A stretch of DNA of 64,000 nt from Phytomonospora endophytica (GCF_014202425.1 NZ_JACHGT010000001.1:413160-477159); one strand, 5' to 3'; numbered from the stretch's first letter, positions 1 through 8,700 are shown. Notes: generated by a model not told the origin, from the letters alone. Translations and numbers: made by a program.

Positions 1-555
1 GGCGAGGATCGCGACGGTCGGCCCGTCGGCGGCGAGGGCCCCGCGATGCGCGGCCGTGTCGATGCCGAAGGCGCCACCCGAGACGACGGCCCAGTCGCGG
101 TCGGCGAGACCGAAGGCCAGCTCGCGGGCCATGCTGTCGCCATAGGCCGTGGAGTCCCGCGCGCCCACGATCGACGCCGACTCCTCCAGGGTCTCCCGCA
201 GGTTCAGCGGCCCGCGCGCCCACAGGCACAGCGGCGGACCGTGCGAGCCGGGCCCGGCGCCGAGGGCGGCGAGATCGTCCAGGCGGGACGGCCACTCCTC
301 GTCACCAGGGATGATGACGCGCGCCCCGGCGCTCACCGTGTCGGCGAGGATCCCGGCGGCCAGGTCGAGCGGGTCGCGGCCGGCGAGGCGGTTGCCGGCG
401 AGGCGGTTCAGCGCGGCGGGCAGACCGCGCTCCCGGAAGCGCCCGGCGATCTCCTCGGGGGAGTGCTCGGCGAGCAGCTCGTGGGCCATGCCCACCCCCG
501 GTTCGAGGAGGGCGGTCAGCAGCACGCGGATCAGACGGGGCAGGTCAGCGGTCAT
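1..555 (-). CDS. dprA: DNA-processing protein DprA (C-terminal part off the window)
   Basis: DprA/Smf binds incoming single-stranded DNA and loads RecA during natural transformation; in most actinobacteria its in vivo role is untested. The visible 185 residues cover the N-terminal helical region and the start of the Rossmann-like fold: SASIVGARDSTAYG near residue 130, then VVSGGAFGIDTAAHRGAL near residue 160, both hallmarks of the family. The gene runs leftwards and is open at base 1, so the rest is outside the window. The ATG at 553-555 is preceded by AAGGA and lies 29 nt after the comM stop, so it is the last visible gene of a yraN-comM-dprA operon. Identification is firm. Confidence 0.95.
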   Translation of the reverse strand, partial: MTADLPRLIRVLLTALLEPGVGMAHELLAEHSPEEIAGRFRERGLPAALNRLAGNRLAGRDPLDLAAGILADTVSAGARVIIPGDEEWPSRLDDLAALGAGPGSHGPPLCLWARGPLNLRETLEESASIVGARDSTAYGDSMARELAFGLADRDWAVVSGGAFGIDTAAHRGALAADGPTVAILA

Positions 556-584
556 GGCACGTCCTTAAAGGTGAGAAGCGGCGG

Positions 585-2108
585 TCAGACCTTGTGTCCC
601 AGGCGCAGTTCGACGGCCTCGCCGAGGTCGTTCTCGTCGGGGCGGTCCCGGCCCGCGAGGTCGGCGATCGACCAGGCGAGGCGCTGCACCCGGTCGTAAC
701 CGCGGGCGCTGAGCCGGCCGGAGTCGAGCATCCAGTCGGCGACGCCGAGGACCGTGCTCGGCAGACGCCACGGCCGGGCCCGCAGCCGGGCACCGGCGAC
801 CTGGGAGTTGGGGATGCGTCCGCACCCTGCGCTCTCCCAGCGCGCCGCCGCCGCCTCCCGCGCCCTGCTGACACGTTCGGCGACGGCCCTGGAGTCCTCC
901 GGCGCCGGTTCGTCGCCCAGGAGCGCCGAACGCCCGACCGGCTGGAGCCGCACGTGCAGGTCGACGCGGTCCATCAGCGGCCCTTTGAGCTTGGCGCGGT
1001 AGCGTCCGCGGGCCATGGCCGAGCATTCGCAGTCGGCCGGTTTGGGGGCCGCGCACGGGCACGGGTTCGCCGCCAGCATCAGCAGCACGCGCGCGGGGAA
1101 GCGGACGACGGCCGCCGAGCGGTGGATGTTGATGATCCCCGACTCCAGTGGCTGGCGCAGCGCGTCGATCACGTCCCTGCGGAACTCGGGCAGCTCGTCG
1201 AGGAACAACACCCCGCAGTGCGCCAGCGACAGCGCTCCCGGCCGAGGCACGCCCGAGCCGCCGCCGACGAGCGCGGGCATCGACGCCGAGTGGTGCGGCG
1301 CCTGGAAGGGCGCCCTGCGCAACAGCGCGGCCCGCTTCTCGAACTGCCCGGCGATCGAGTGGATCGCGGTCACCTCCATCGCCGAGGCGTCGTCCAGGCG
1401 CGGCAGCAGCGGCGGCAGGCGCTCGGCGAGCATGGTCTTCCCGACCCCGGGCGGGCCGAGCAGCATCAGGTTGTGCCCGCCCGCCGCCGAGATCTCCAGT
1501 GCCCGCTTGGCCGCGTCCTGCCCGACCACGTCGGCGAGGTCGGGCGAATGGTCCTCCGACTCCGCGTCGAGCTCCGGCACCGGCAGCATCTCGCCCTGAC
1601 CGGCCAGCCCGGCGGTGAGCCGCCGCAGGTCCGGCGAGCCGTGCACGGTCAGCCCGGACACCAGCGCCGCCTCACGCAGGTTCCCCGGCGCGACGACCGC
1701 CGCCCGCAACCGCGACTCCCGCGCCGCCATCAAGGCCGGGAGCACCCCCGGCACGGGCCTGAGGCGCCCGTCGAGGCCGAGCTCGCCGATGGGGACGATC
1801 CCGTCGATCAGCGGCGGCGGGAGCTGCCCGCTGGCCACGAGCAGCACCAGCGCGATCGCCAGGTCGAAGCTGGACCCGTGCTTCGGCAGGGAGGCGGGGA
1901 GCAGGTTGATGGCGATGCGCTGGTCGGGCCAGTGGAACCCGGAGTTCACCAGGGCGGAGCGGACGCGGTCGCGCGCCTGCCCGAGGACCGCGTCGGGCAG
2001 CCCCGACAGCACCACCCGCGCCTGCCCGCGGTCGACGTGCGCCTCAACGGTCACCAGGTGACCCGTCACGCCCACCAGCCCGACGGCGGTGATCCGCGCG
2101 TACCCCAT
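585..2108 (-). CDS. comM: YifB/ComM family AAA+ ATPase (Mg-chelatase-like)
   Basis: The 507-residue protein has the family layout: an N-terminal Lon-protease-like fold (about 1-170), an AAA+ Mg-chelatase ATPase centre with Walker A GPPGVGKT at 218-225 and Walker B LFLDELPEF around 301-309, a cysteine-bearing NPCPCAAPKPADCEC segment, and the C-terminal Mg-chelatase domain. ComM is a hexameric branch-migration helicase acting in natural transformation in Gram-negatives; the actinobacterial role is inferred. Its ATG shares one base with the yraN stop (TGATG), so the two are translationally coupled, and dprA follows after 29 nt. Length is typical of the family. Confidence 0.96.
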   Translation of the reverse strand: MGYARITAVGLVGVTGHLVTVEAHVDRGQARVVLSGLPDAVLGQARDRVRSALVNSGFHWPDQRIAINLLPASLPKHGSSFDLAIALVLLVASGQLPPPLIDGIVPIGELGLDGRLRPVPGVLPALMAARESRLRAAVVAPGNLREAALVSGLTVHGSPDLRRLTAGLAGQGEMLPVPELDAESEDHSPDLADVVGQDAAKRALEISAAGGHNLMLLGPPGVGKTMLAERLPPLLPRLDDASAMEVTAIHSIAGQFEKRAALLRRAPFQAPHHSASMPALVGGGSGVPRPGALSLAHCGVLFLDELPEFRRDVIDALRQPLESGIINIHRSAAVVRFPARVLLMLAANPCPCAAPKPADCECSAMARGRYRAKLKGPLMDRVDLHVRLQPVGRSALLGDEPAPEDSRAVAERVSRAREAAAARWESAGCGRIPNSQVAGARLRARPWRLPSTVLGVADWMLDSGRLSARGYDRVQRLAWSIADLAGRDRPDENDLGEAVELRLGHKV

Positions 2109-2479
2109 CAGAGCACCTCCCGGCGGTGGCTGAGCCGGAGCGGACCGTCCCGCGACACGACGATGCCGATCACGTCGAAGCGGAGCCGGTCCGCACGGGT
2201 CGGGTGCGCCTTGAGCCAGCGCGCGGCCAGGCGGCGCAGCCGCCGCGACTTCTCCTCGTCGACGGCCTCGATGGGCGTGCCGTGCCGCAGCGAGCGCCGG
2301 GTCTTCACCTCGCAGAACACCAGCGTCCCCGGCCCGTCGCGGGCCACGATGTCCAGCTCGCCTTCCCCACAGCGCCAGTTCCGGTCCAGTACGCGCAGAC
2401 CGTCCTCGCTCAGGTGCCGCGCGGCGATCTCCTCCCCGTAACGGCCGAGTTGATCCTTCTCCAGCTGACTCGTCCTCAT
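2108..2479 (-). CDS. yraN: YraN family endonuclease-like protein (UPF0102)
   Basis: Small 123-residue protein of the Holliday-junction-resolvase-like nuclease fold. Seen: the GEGELDIVARDG segment followed by LVFCEVKTRR, which supply the acidic and Lys residues (E..D...E.K) of the PD-(D/E)XK-like core. Function is unproven; the constant association with comM and dprA suggests DNA processing. A longer in-frame reading upstream exists, but the ATG at 2477-2479 is preceded by GGGGAG and gives the normal family length, so I use it. First gene of a leftward operon whose promoter must lie in the 164-bp divergent gap shared with xerC. Confidence 0.93.
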   Translation of the reverse strand: MRTSQLEKDQLGRYGEEIAARHLSEDGLRVLDRNWRCGEGELDIVARDGPGTLVFCEVKTRRSLRHGTPIEAVDEEKSRRLRRLAARWLKAHPTRADRLRFDVIGIVVSRDGPLRLSHRREVL

Positions 2480-2557
2480 CTGTCTCCCCTTGGGCGAATG
2501 CGGTCCCTCAAGATTCAGTGCTCGGAGCCCGCCTTTCAAGCACTCCCCGGCCGAGCC

Positions 2558-2584
2558 TGTGGACAACTCACCGGTTGTGGATAA
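2558..2584. promoter_or_regulatory. Paired DnaA-box-like sites, copy 1
   Basis: Read on the minus strand, TTATCCACA (2576-2584) and TTGTCCACA (2558-2566) match the actinobacterial DnaA-box consensus. On the plus strand they form a 12-base direct repeat, TGTGGAYAACTC, with an 18-bp period and the palindrome ACCGGT between copies. The module sits in the divergent yraN/xerC gap. A second copy with the same spacing is at 5416-5442. Binding by DnaA is inference. Confidence 0.55.
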
Positions 2585-2606
2585 CTCGGTGTTACGGCGC
2601 GACCGC

Positions 2607-2636
2607 TTGACAGAACGGGCTCCATAGGACGAAGGT
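2607..2636 (+). promoter_or_regulatory. Probable promoter of xerC
   Basis: TTGACA at 2607-2612, an 18-bp spacer and GAAGGT at 2631-2636, followed 7 nt later by the GTG at 2644. This geometry implies a leaderless transcript and supports that start codon. Confidence 0.5.
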
Positions 2637-2643
2637 CGACACC

Positions 2644-3588
2644 GTGAGCGCACGGCGACGAGTCGATCTCCAACAGGCACGAGAGAAACTTCCCAACGCC
2701 ATGCGTGAGGCGGTGGCGGGTTTCGCCGCGCACCTGGCCGACGTGCGCAGGCGTTCGGAGCACACGGTCCGCGCCTATACCGGCGACATCGTGTCCCTGC
2801 TCGACCACGCCTTCCGCGCCGGCGCGCGCGGCGTGGGAGACCTCGACCTGGAGATGCTGCGCGGATGGCTGGCACAGCTGCGCCGGGCCGGCGTCGCCCG
2901 CGCGACCGTCGCCAGAAGGGCCGCGGCGGCCCGCACCTTCACCTCATGGGCGCAGCGCACCGGGCTCGCCGAAGAGGACGCCGGCATCCGCCTCGGCGTC
3001 CCGCGCGTGCGCCGCACCGCGCCGACCGTCCTGCGCACCGAACAGGCCACCGACCTCGTCGAGACGCCAGTCACCGACGAGTCCGCCCTCGGCCTGCGTG
3101 ATCGCGCGGTCCTCGAACTCCTCTACGCCTCGGGCATCCGCGTCTCGGAGCTGTGCGGGCTCAACATCGCCGACATCGACGCCGGCCGGCGCCTCCTGCG
3201 CGTCATCGGCAAAGGTGACAAGGAACGCAAGGTCCCCTACGGCGTCCCCGCCCAGGACGCCCTCGACGACTATCTCGCCGCGGGCCGCCTCCACCTGCGC
3301 GGCGACGCCGACGAACCCGCCCTGTTCCTCGGCGCGCGGGGCGGCCGCCTCCACCCGACCATCGTGCGCCGCATCGTCCGCGGCGCCGCCCTCGCCGCAG
3401 GGCTCGCGCACACGACCCCGCACGGCGTCCGGCACAGCACGGCCACCCACATGCTCGAAGGTGGCGCTGATCTCCGTTCGGTCCAGGAACTGCTCGGTCA
3501 TGCCACGATCAGTACGACACAGATCTACACCCATGTGTCGGCCGAACGCCTGCGGGAAGCCTTCACCCAGGCACATCCGCGGGCCTGA
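2644..3588 (+). CDS. xerC: Tyrosine recombinase XerC
   Basis: 314-residue integrase-family recombinase. The N-terminal SAM-like DNA-binding domain (about 22-110, with HTVRAYTGDIV) precedes the catalytic domain carrying the full RKHRHY set: R166 in GIRVSELCGL, K190, H260 and R263 in HGVRHSTATHML, H286 in LGHATISTTQ and nucleophile Y295. XerC with XerD resolves chromosome dimers at dif in the FtsK-dependent divisome pathway. Position between yraN and rpsB matches mycobacterial xerC, which favours chromosomal XerC over a phage integrase, and no att sites or phage genes are nearby. The start is GTG 2644 (leaderless promoter); ATG 2701 is an alternative. Confidence 0.92.
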   Translation: MSARRRVDLQQAREKLPNAMREAVAGFAAHLADVRRRSEHTVRAYTGDIVSLLDHAFRAGARGVGDLDLEMLRGWLAQLRRAGVARATVARRAAAARTFTSWAQRTGLAEEDAGIRLGVPRVRRTAPTVLRTEQATDLVETPVTDESALGLRDRAVLELLYASGIRVSELCGLNIADIDAGRRLLRVIGKGDKERKVPYGVPAQDALDDYLAAGRLHLRGDADEPALFLGARGGRLHPTIVRRIVRGAALAAGLAHTTPHGVRHSTATHMLEGGADLRSVQELLGHATISTTQIYTHVSAERLREAFTQAHPRA

Positions 3589-3607
3589 TCAGCGTGTCAG
3601 GAGCCAG

Positions 3608-4774
3608 ATGTCCCTCCCCTCCGTGCCCGCACCGGTCCCCGGCGGCGCCAGTCTCTTCGGGCTCGACCCCACCTTCACCAACCTCAACCACGGCTCGGTC
3701 GGAGCGGTGCCCCTCACCGTCCGCAACCGCCGCCGGCTGATCACCGACGAGCTGGAGCACGACCCCCGCGGCTTCTTCAAGTCCCGCGTCCGGCGCGTTA
3801 CCGCCGCACGCCACGCCGTCGCCGGGCTCGTCGGCGCCGACCCCGAGCTCACCGCCTTCGTCACCAACGTGACCACCGGCTCCGCGGTCGTCCTGCACTC
3901 CCTCGGCCTGCGCAGTGGCGACGAGGTCGTCACCACGATCCACGGTTACGGCGCCATCGGCTTCAACGTCGACGCCTACGCCCCGGCCGGAGTCGTCCAC
4001 AAGGTCGCCGACATGCCGCTCATCCCCACCGACGACGAGGTCGTCGACGGGATCCTCGCGCAGGTCACCGACCGCACCCGGCTGGTCATCTGCGACCACA
4101 TCACCTCGGCCACCGCGCGGCTCTTCCCCATCGCCCGGATCGCCGCCGAACTCCGTTCACGCGGTGTCCCGCTGCTTGTCGACGCGGCCCACGTGCCCGG
4201 CCACATCCCGGCCGACGTCACCGCCCTCGGCGCCGACTTCTGGGTCGGCAACCTCCACAAGTGGGCCTTCGCGCCACGGGGGAGCGCGCTGCTGACCGTC
4301 GCCCCCGAATGGAAGGACCGGATCCGGCCCCTCGTCATCTCCTGGGAGAACGAGGCCGGCTACCCCGTCGCCGTCGAGTACAACGGCACCGACGACTGGA
4401 CCAACTACCTCGCCGCGCCCGCCGGTGTCGAACTCCTCGACGACCTCGGCCCCGAACTCGTCGCCGCCCACAACCGGCGCCTCGCCCACTACGGCCTCTC
4501 GGTCCTCTCCAAGGCCCTCAACGTGGAGACCCCCGACGCCGGGCCCAGCGAACTCGCCATGCGGCTCGTCTTCCTCCCCGAGGGAGTCGGCGACACCCAG
4601 GAGAAGTGCGCCAGGATCGAGCAGGCGGTCCGCGACGAACTGCGCACCGAGCTCACCGTCAACTCCTTCGGCGGGACCGGCACCATGCGCGTCGCCGCCC
4701 AGATCTACAACACCCCCGCCGACTACGAGCGGCTCGCCGACCGCCTCCCGGCGCTCCTGCACTCGCTCACCTGA
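3608..4774 (+). CDS. Aminotransferase class V-fold PLP-dependent enzyme (isopenicillin-N epimerase-like)
   Basis: 388-residue fold-type I PLP enzyme. Visible features are the N-terminal NLNHGSVGAVP segment typical of the CefD/isopenicillin N epimerase group, the TNVTTGSAVVL phosphate-binding stretch (about 86-96), D192 in LLVDAAHVPGH for the pyridine nitrogen, and Schiff-base K218 in WVGNLHKWAF. The substrate is unknown: no beta-lactam genes are near, and this group also contains cysteine desulfurase-like and hercynylcysteine-lyase-like members. The ATG at 3608 has AGGAG about six nt upstream and follows xerC by 19 nt, so co-transcription with xerC is likely. Confidence 0.85.
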   Translation: MSLPSVPAPVPGGASLFGLDPTFTNLNHGSVGAVPLTVRNRRRLITDELEHDPRGFFKSRVRRVTAARHAVAGLVGADPELTAFVTNVTTGSAVVLHSLGLRSGDEVVTTIHGYGAIGFNVDAYAPAGVVHKVADMPLIPTDDEVVDGILAQVTDRTRLVICDHITSATARLFPIARIAAELRSRGVPLLVDAAHVPGHIPADVTALGADFWVGNLHKWAFAPRGSALLTVAPEWKDRIRPLVISWENEAGYPVAVEYNGTDDWTNYLAAPAGVELLDDLGPELVAAHNRRLAHYGLSVLSKALNVETPDAGPSELAMRLVFLPEGVGDTQEKCARIEQAVRDELRTELTVNSFGGTGTMRVAAQIYNTPADYERLADRLPALLHSLT

Positions 4775-5362
4775 CCCACAGCGGCAGGCCCGCCGCTCGG
4801 GACGGGGCAGCAGACGCACCCTCCCCGTCCCGACGGCGGCGAGCGGATCGAGGTACTCGCCGCCGCGGATCAGACCCCAGTGCAGGCACGCCGCGGCCGG
4901 ACAGCCCGCGTGCCCGGCCACCAGCCGCGCGATGACCTGCCCGCGCGAAACCGCCTCCCCGGCCCGCACGGACGGCACCAGCGGCTCATAGGTGGTCCGG
5001 ACCAGCGGGGTGTGGCCGACGCTGACGACCTTCCTCCCGCCGACCGCTCCGGCGAAGCGCACCACCCCGTCGGCGGCGGCGCGCACGACCGCCCCGGGCG
5101 CCGACGCCAGGTCGACGCCCCGGTGACCGGCCGCCCAGTCCGAAGGCGGCCGCTGGAAACGGCCCACCACCCGGACCGGCGGGTCGAGCGGCCAGGAGAG
5201 GCGGGCGGGCGCGGAAGGAAACGCCACGGAAGACCGCCCGGCATCGGACAGAGCGGCTTCGGCCGGTGGCGCACCCCGGGGCAGCAGAACCAGGACCGCC
5301 GCGAACAGTACGACCGCGACGGAAGCGGACAGGAGGCGAGATGGGTGCATTACGGGAGGCAT
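4767..5362 (-). CDS. M23 family metallopeptidase, exported, with apparent 3' frameshift
   Basis: Secreted LytM-type peptidoglycan endopeptidase. A hydrophobic signal segment (about residues 8-36) is followed by an M23 domain with zinc ligands in GHRGVDLA and CLHWGL. The main frame has no stop after GGEYLDPLAAVGTGRVRLLP; it would continue to 4157, antisense through about 600 nt of the aminotransferase gene. A neighbouring frame ends properly in LPLWVR and TGA at 4767-4769, eight bases inside the 3' end of the convergent gene. One added C in the CCCC run near 4797 would join the two, so I give the repaired end and suspect an indel or sequencing error. Start ATG 5362 has GATCGT six nt upstream; ATG 5350 is possible. 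Confidence 0.7.
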
Positions 5363-5415
5363 ACGTCCACGATCGGGCAGGCCGGATGAAAGCACCACCG
5401 CCGATCCACGGCCCC

Positions 5416-5442
5416 TGTGGATTACTCACCGGTTGTGGATAA
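5416..5442. promoter_or_regulatory. Paired DnaA-box-like sites, copy 2
   Basis: TGTGGATTA (5416-5424) and TGTGGATAA (5434-5442) repeat the module at 2558: same 18-bp period and the same CTCACCGGT spacer. On the minus strand they read TTATCCACA and TAATCCACA. The pair lies in the divergent gap between the M23 gene and the membrane protein gene, about 54 bp upstream of the M23 start. Confidence 0.55.
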
Positions 5443-5606
5443 CCGATCCGGCATGCCCACCAGGTGACGAGGCACCGACCTGGGTGGCCGAGCGCGGTCG
5501 AGACCCCACCCACTTCAGCGTTCGCCCGGAACTTCCAGGCGCATATCCGCACATGTCGTATCCGCCGCTGGCGCGGTGGCGCCGCCGTGCCCTACTCTCC
5601 CGGACC

Positions 5607-6473
5607 GTGGCCGAACATCAGCGCAACTACCCCGAACCCGTGAACCCGGCCGACGCCGGGTCCCTGTGGGAGCCCACCACGTCGTCGGGCCGCCGCGCGT
5701 CCGAGTGGACCGACACCCCGGCGCCACGTCACGACCCGGACAGCGCCAGCACCCAGGCCGAACAGTGGCAACTCGGCGGCGAGGCCCCCGAACCCGAACC
5801 CGCCAGGCACATGCCCGAGCCTCAGGTCGTCGACCCGGAGCTCGCCGCCCTCGCCGGTGGTGAACCGCGCGGCCCGCTCGCGCCGGCCCGCCCCGCCGTT
5901 CCCGAACCGCGCGGCCCGCTCCCGCCGACCTTCGACGAGCCCCGCCGCGGCCCCTTCCCGCCCGCCGAGCCCGTCTCCGGCGCCCCCCGCGTCGCACCCC
6001 CGCCGCCTCCGGCGTCCGCCATGCCGTCGGTCCCGCCGCCCCCGCCCGGTATGCCGCGGCCTCCCATCGACCCGCCCACTCAGGCCTACCCCTCCATGCC
6101 CCGGGGCCCCGAGCGCCGCACCGAGCCGGTCAACCGCCGCCCGGACGCCCCCATGGAGATCTTCGAAGGCGTCTACCGCAAGAAGCGCCCCGCCGTCGTC
6201 CTCCTCGTCGCGGTCGTCTCGGCGCTCGCGATGATCCCGGCCGCGGTCGTCCTCGCGCGCTCGCTGTTCGCCGGGGACGGCTTCAGCCCCTCCGGCGTCG
6301 TCGCCGGGATCCTGATGCTCGCCGGGATCCCCCTCGTCGGCGCCGGGCTCATCCCGCTCCTCGGCAGCGGCCCGCGCATCGGCGGACGCGAGATGAGCGC
6401 GATCCTCCGCCCGCCCTACATCTACCTCGTGACCGGACTGGTCCTGCTGCTCGCGGCGGGGGCGGCGGCCTGA
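5607..6473 (+). CDS. Proline-rich membrane protein of unknown function
   Basis: Residues about 1-175 are a low-complexity Pro/Glu/Arg region (many PPP, EPRGPL and PAR runs); the C-terminal third holds three hydrophobic segments ([20 protein letters not shown], then [20 protein letters not shown], and [18 protein letters not shown]). This resembles the actinobacterial family encoded just upstream of rpsB with a disordered cytoplasmic region and a small membrane bundle. No catalytic motif is visible and I assign no function. The GTG at 5607 lies 8 nt after a TACTCT -10 element; an upstream ATG at 5553 would add 18 residues. A terminator follows directly. Confidence 0.72.
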   Translation: MAEHQRNYPEPVNPADAGSLWEPTTSSGRRASEWTDTPAPRHDPDSASTQAEQWQLGGEAPEPEPARHMPEPQVVDPELAALAGGEPRGPLAPARPAVPEPRGPLPPTFDEPRRGPFPPAEPVSGAPRVAPPPPPASAMPSVPPPPPGMPRPPIDPPTQAYPSMPRGPERRTEPVNRRPDAPMEIFEGVYRKKRPAVVLLVAVVSALAMIPAAVVLARSLFAGDGFSPSGVVAGILMLAGIPLVGAGLIPLLGSGPRIGGREMSAILRPPYIYLVTGLVLLLAAGAAA

Positions 6474-6483
6474 GCGCGGCGGG

Positions 6484-6509
6484 GTCCCCGGCGGGAGCCC
6501 GCCGGGGAC
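6484..6509 (+). terminator. Hairpin terminator after the membrane protein gene
   Basis: Perfect 12-bp inverted repeat, GTCCCCGGCGGG with its complement and a 2-nt centre, starting 11 nt after the stop codon. There is no U-tract, as is usual in actinobacteria. Confidence 0.75.
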
Positions 6510-6525
6510 CTCGCGCCAAGTGCCG

Positions 6526-6744
6526 TACACTGGTCAACCGGCGGTCACCCATGTGACCGACTTCGCGTGCCTTCCCGCGTCTTACCCGGATCTTCCCGGG
6601 ATGCGGGCGGCGGCCTCCCTGGTCCCGTTGCGACGGGTCCAACACGGCCACCGACCGGGCACCAGGAGATGGCTCAGGCCATCGCACACAACCAGGGAGC
6701 AGGGTCGAAAGCTACGACCCTGCGTGAGGAAAGGACTGGCAGAC
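6526..6744 (+). promoter_or_regulatory. rpsB promoter (-10 TACACT) and structured leader
   Basis: TACACT at 6526-6531 is the best -10 candidate upstream of rpsB and would give a leader of about 205 nt. The leader ends in a perfect 9-bp stem, GCAGGGTCG/CGACCCTGC, at 6699-6723 with a 7-nt AAAGCTA loop, placed immediately before the rpsB ribosome-binding site; a smaller hairpin CCCGT/ACGGG lies near 6624-6637. An autoregulatory role for S2 is inference. Confidence 0.5.
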
Positions 6745-7665
6745 ATGCCAGCAGTGACCATTCGCCAGCTGCTCGAAAGCGGCGTCCACTTCGGACACCA
6801 GACCCGTCGCTGGAACCCGAAGATGAAGCGCTACATCTTCACCGAGCGCAACGGCATCTACATCATCGACCTTCGCCAGACGCTCGACTACATCGCGAAG
6901 GCCCACGACTTCATCAAGAACATGGTCGCCGAGGGCGGTCACATCCTGTTCGTCGGCACCAAGAAGCAGGCCCAGGAGGCCATCGCCGAGCAGGCCGCGC
7001 GCGTCGGGATGCCCTTCGTGAACTACCGCTGGCTCGGCGGCATGCTCACGAACTTCCAGACCATCTACAAGCGCACCCAGCGCCTCAAGGAGCTCGAAGC
7101 CCTTGAGCAGTCCGGCGAGACGCAGGGCCGCACCAAGCGCGAGCTGCTCACCCTGATGCGCGAGAAGGACAAGCTCTCCCGCACCCTCGGTGGCCTGCGC
7201 GACATGGGCAAGCTCCCGTCGGCGATCTGGGTCGTCGACACCAAGAAGGAGCACATCGCGGTCGACGAGGCCCGGAAGCTGAACATCCCGGTCGTCGCGA
7301 TCCTCGACACCAACTGCGACCCCGACGAGGTCGACTTCCCGATCCCGGGCAACGACGACGCGATCCGTTCGGCCGCGCTGCTCACCCGGGTCATGGCCGA
7401 CGCCGTCGCCGAGGGCCTCATCGCCCGCGCCGGCGCCGCCCGCGGCGAGGAGAAGCCGGAGGGTGGCACGACCACCACCGAGCCGCTCGCCGAGTGGGAG
7501 CGCGAGCTCCTGGAGGGTGACGCCAAGGTCGAGGCCGCCGTCGAGGCCGTCGCCGAGGCCCCCGCGCCGACCGAGCCGGTCGCCGAGGCCGTCGAGGCCG
7601 CCGCCGAGGAGACCGCCGGCGCCGAGAAGCCCGCCGAAGAGACCACCGGCACCACCGAGTCCTAA
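6745..7665 (+). CDS. rpsB: 30S ribosomal protein S2
   Basis: 306 residues. The N-terminus [19 protein letters not shown] and the [17 protein letters not shown] segment are diagnostic for uS2, which joins the small subunit late and helps S1 binding in proteobacteria. The conserved fold ends near residue 230; residues about 232-306 are an acidic Ala/Glu/Thr-rich tail commonly seen in high-GC actinobacteria. ATG 6745 is preceded by GAGGAAAGG, and upstream in-frame codons belong to the leader. Followed by a terminator hairpin and then tsf, the usual pairing. Confidence 0.98.
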   Translation: MPAVTIRQLLESGVHFGHQTRRWNPKMKRYIFTERNGIYIIDLRQTLDYIAKAHDFIKNMVAEGGHILFVGTKKQAQEAIAEQAARVGMPFVNYRWLGGMLTNFQTIYKRTQRLKELEALEQSGETQGRTKRELLTLMREKDKLSRTLGGLRDMGKLPSAIWVVDTKKEHIAVDEARKLNIPVVAILDTNCDPDEVDFPIPGNDDAIRSAALLTRVMADAVAEGLIARAGAARGEEKPEGGTTTTEPLAEWERELLEGDAKVEAAVEAVAEAPAPTEPVAEAVEAAAEETAGAEKPAEETTGTTES

Positions 7666-7675
7666 GGACTTCGAT

Positions 7676-7709
7676 CCCCGGGGCGTTCCGCCGCAGCGGC
7701 GCCCCGGGG
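7676..7709 (+). terminator. Hairpin between rpsB and tsf
   Basis: CCCCGGGGCG pairs with CGCCCCGGGG (10 bp) around a 14-nt loop, starting 10 nt after the rpsB stop. It may be a terminator or an attenuator that lowers tsf expression relative to rpsB. Confidence 0.7.
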
Positions 7710-7802
7710 AACAACCGCGCCCAGGCGCGGCTGCGGCACTACCCAGCTGAACTTCGCCCGGGCGTTCAGGGGCGACCCGGGCACCACAAGTGGAGAGCAA
7801 CA

Positions 7803-8615
7803 ATGGCCAACTTCACCGCCGCGGACATCAAGAAGCTCCGCGAACTCACCGGCTCCGGCATGATGGACGTCAAGAAGGCGCTCACCGAGACCGACGGCGA
7901 CTTCGACAAGGCCGTCGAACTTCTGCGCATCAAGGGCGCGAAGGACGTCGGCAAGCGCGCCGGCCGCACGGCGGCCAACGGTCTGGTCGCCCAGTCCGGC
8001 AACGCGCTCCTCGAACTCAACTGCGAGACCGACTTCGTCGCCAAGAACGGCGCCTTCGTCGAGTTCGCCCAGGCGCTCGTCGAGCACGTCGCGGCCACCA
8101 AGCCCGCCGACGTGGACGCGCTGCTCAACTCCGAGCTCAACGGCAAGACCGTCGCCACCCTCGTCGAGGAGGAGTCGGCCAAGATCGGCGAGAAGCTGGT
8201 CCTGAACCGCTTCGCCGTCCTCGACGGCGAGGTCGCGGTCTACATGCACCGCAAGGCCGAGGACCTCCCGCCGCAGGTCGGCGTCCTGGTCCAGTTCGAG
8301 GGCGACGCCGACGCCGCGCGCCAGGTCGGCATGCAGGCCGCCGCGATGCGTCCCAAGTGGCTGACCCGCGACGAGGTTCCGGCCGACCAGGTCGAGAACG
8401 AGCGCCGCGTCGCCGAGGAGACCGCCCGCGAGGAAGGCAAGCCCGAGCAGGCGATCACGAAGATCACCGAGGGCCGCGTCAACGCGTTCTTCAAGGACTT
8501 CGTGCTCCTGGAGCAGCCTTCGGTCAAGGAGCCGAAGCAGTCGGTCAAGCAGGTCCTCGACGCGCAGAACACCACGGTCGCCGCGTTCGCCCGCTTCGAG
8601 GTCGGCCAGGCCTAA
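7803..8615 (+). CDS. tsf: Translation elongation factor Ts
   Basis: 270-residue guanine-nucleotide exchange factor for EF-Tu. The N-terminal UBA-like domain with [18 protein letters not shown] and the [10 protein letters not shown] motif that contacts EF-Tu are present, followed by the core subdomains with [14 protein letters not shown]. Length is in the range of the compact actinobacterial form. ATG 7803 is preceded by GGAGAGC. It follows rpsB after 137 nt that contain one hairpin and is closed by another hairpin at 8655. Confidence 0.98.
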   Translation: MANFTAADIKKLRELTGSGMMDVKKALTETDGDFDKAVELLRIKGAKDVGKRAGRTAANGLVAQSGNALLELNCETDFVAKNGAFVEFAQALVEHVAATKPADVDALLNSELNGKTVATLVEEESAKIGEKLVLNRFAVLDGEVAVYMHRKAEDLPPQVGVLVQFEGDADAARQVGMQAAAMRPKWLTRDEVPADQVENERRVAEETAREEGKPEQAITKITEGRVNAFFKDFVLLEQPSVKEPKQSVKQVLDAQNTTVAAFARFEVGQA

Positions 8616-8654
8616 CGGCCGCCGGTCGCGGATCGAGCAGCCGGAACAGCAACC

Positions 8655-8700
8655 GAACGTGGAGGTCGCAGGTGGAAGCACACCCGCGGCCTCCACGTTC
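8655..8700 (+). terminator. Hairpin terminator between tsf and pyrH
   Basis: GAACGTGGAGGTCGC at 8655-8669 pairs with GCGGCCTCCACGTTC at 8686-8700 (15 bp with one G-U) around a 16-nt loop. A separate promoter for pyrH (for example TAGCGT near 8719) would lie just downstream. Confidence 0.75.

Noticed and set aside
594-2441. A 615-codon plus-strand open frame opposite comM and yraN
   Set aside because: It is antisense to two well-supported genes; composition is His/Arg/Gly-rich nonsense.
2644-3588. Tyrosine recombinase as the mark of a prophage or integrative element
   Set aside because: Position and neighbours match chromosomal xerC; no att repeats, phage or transfer genes are nearby.
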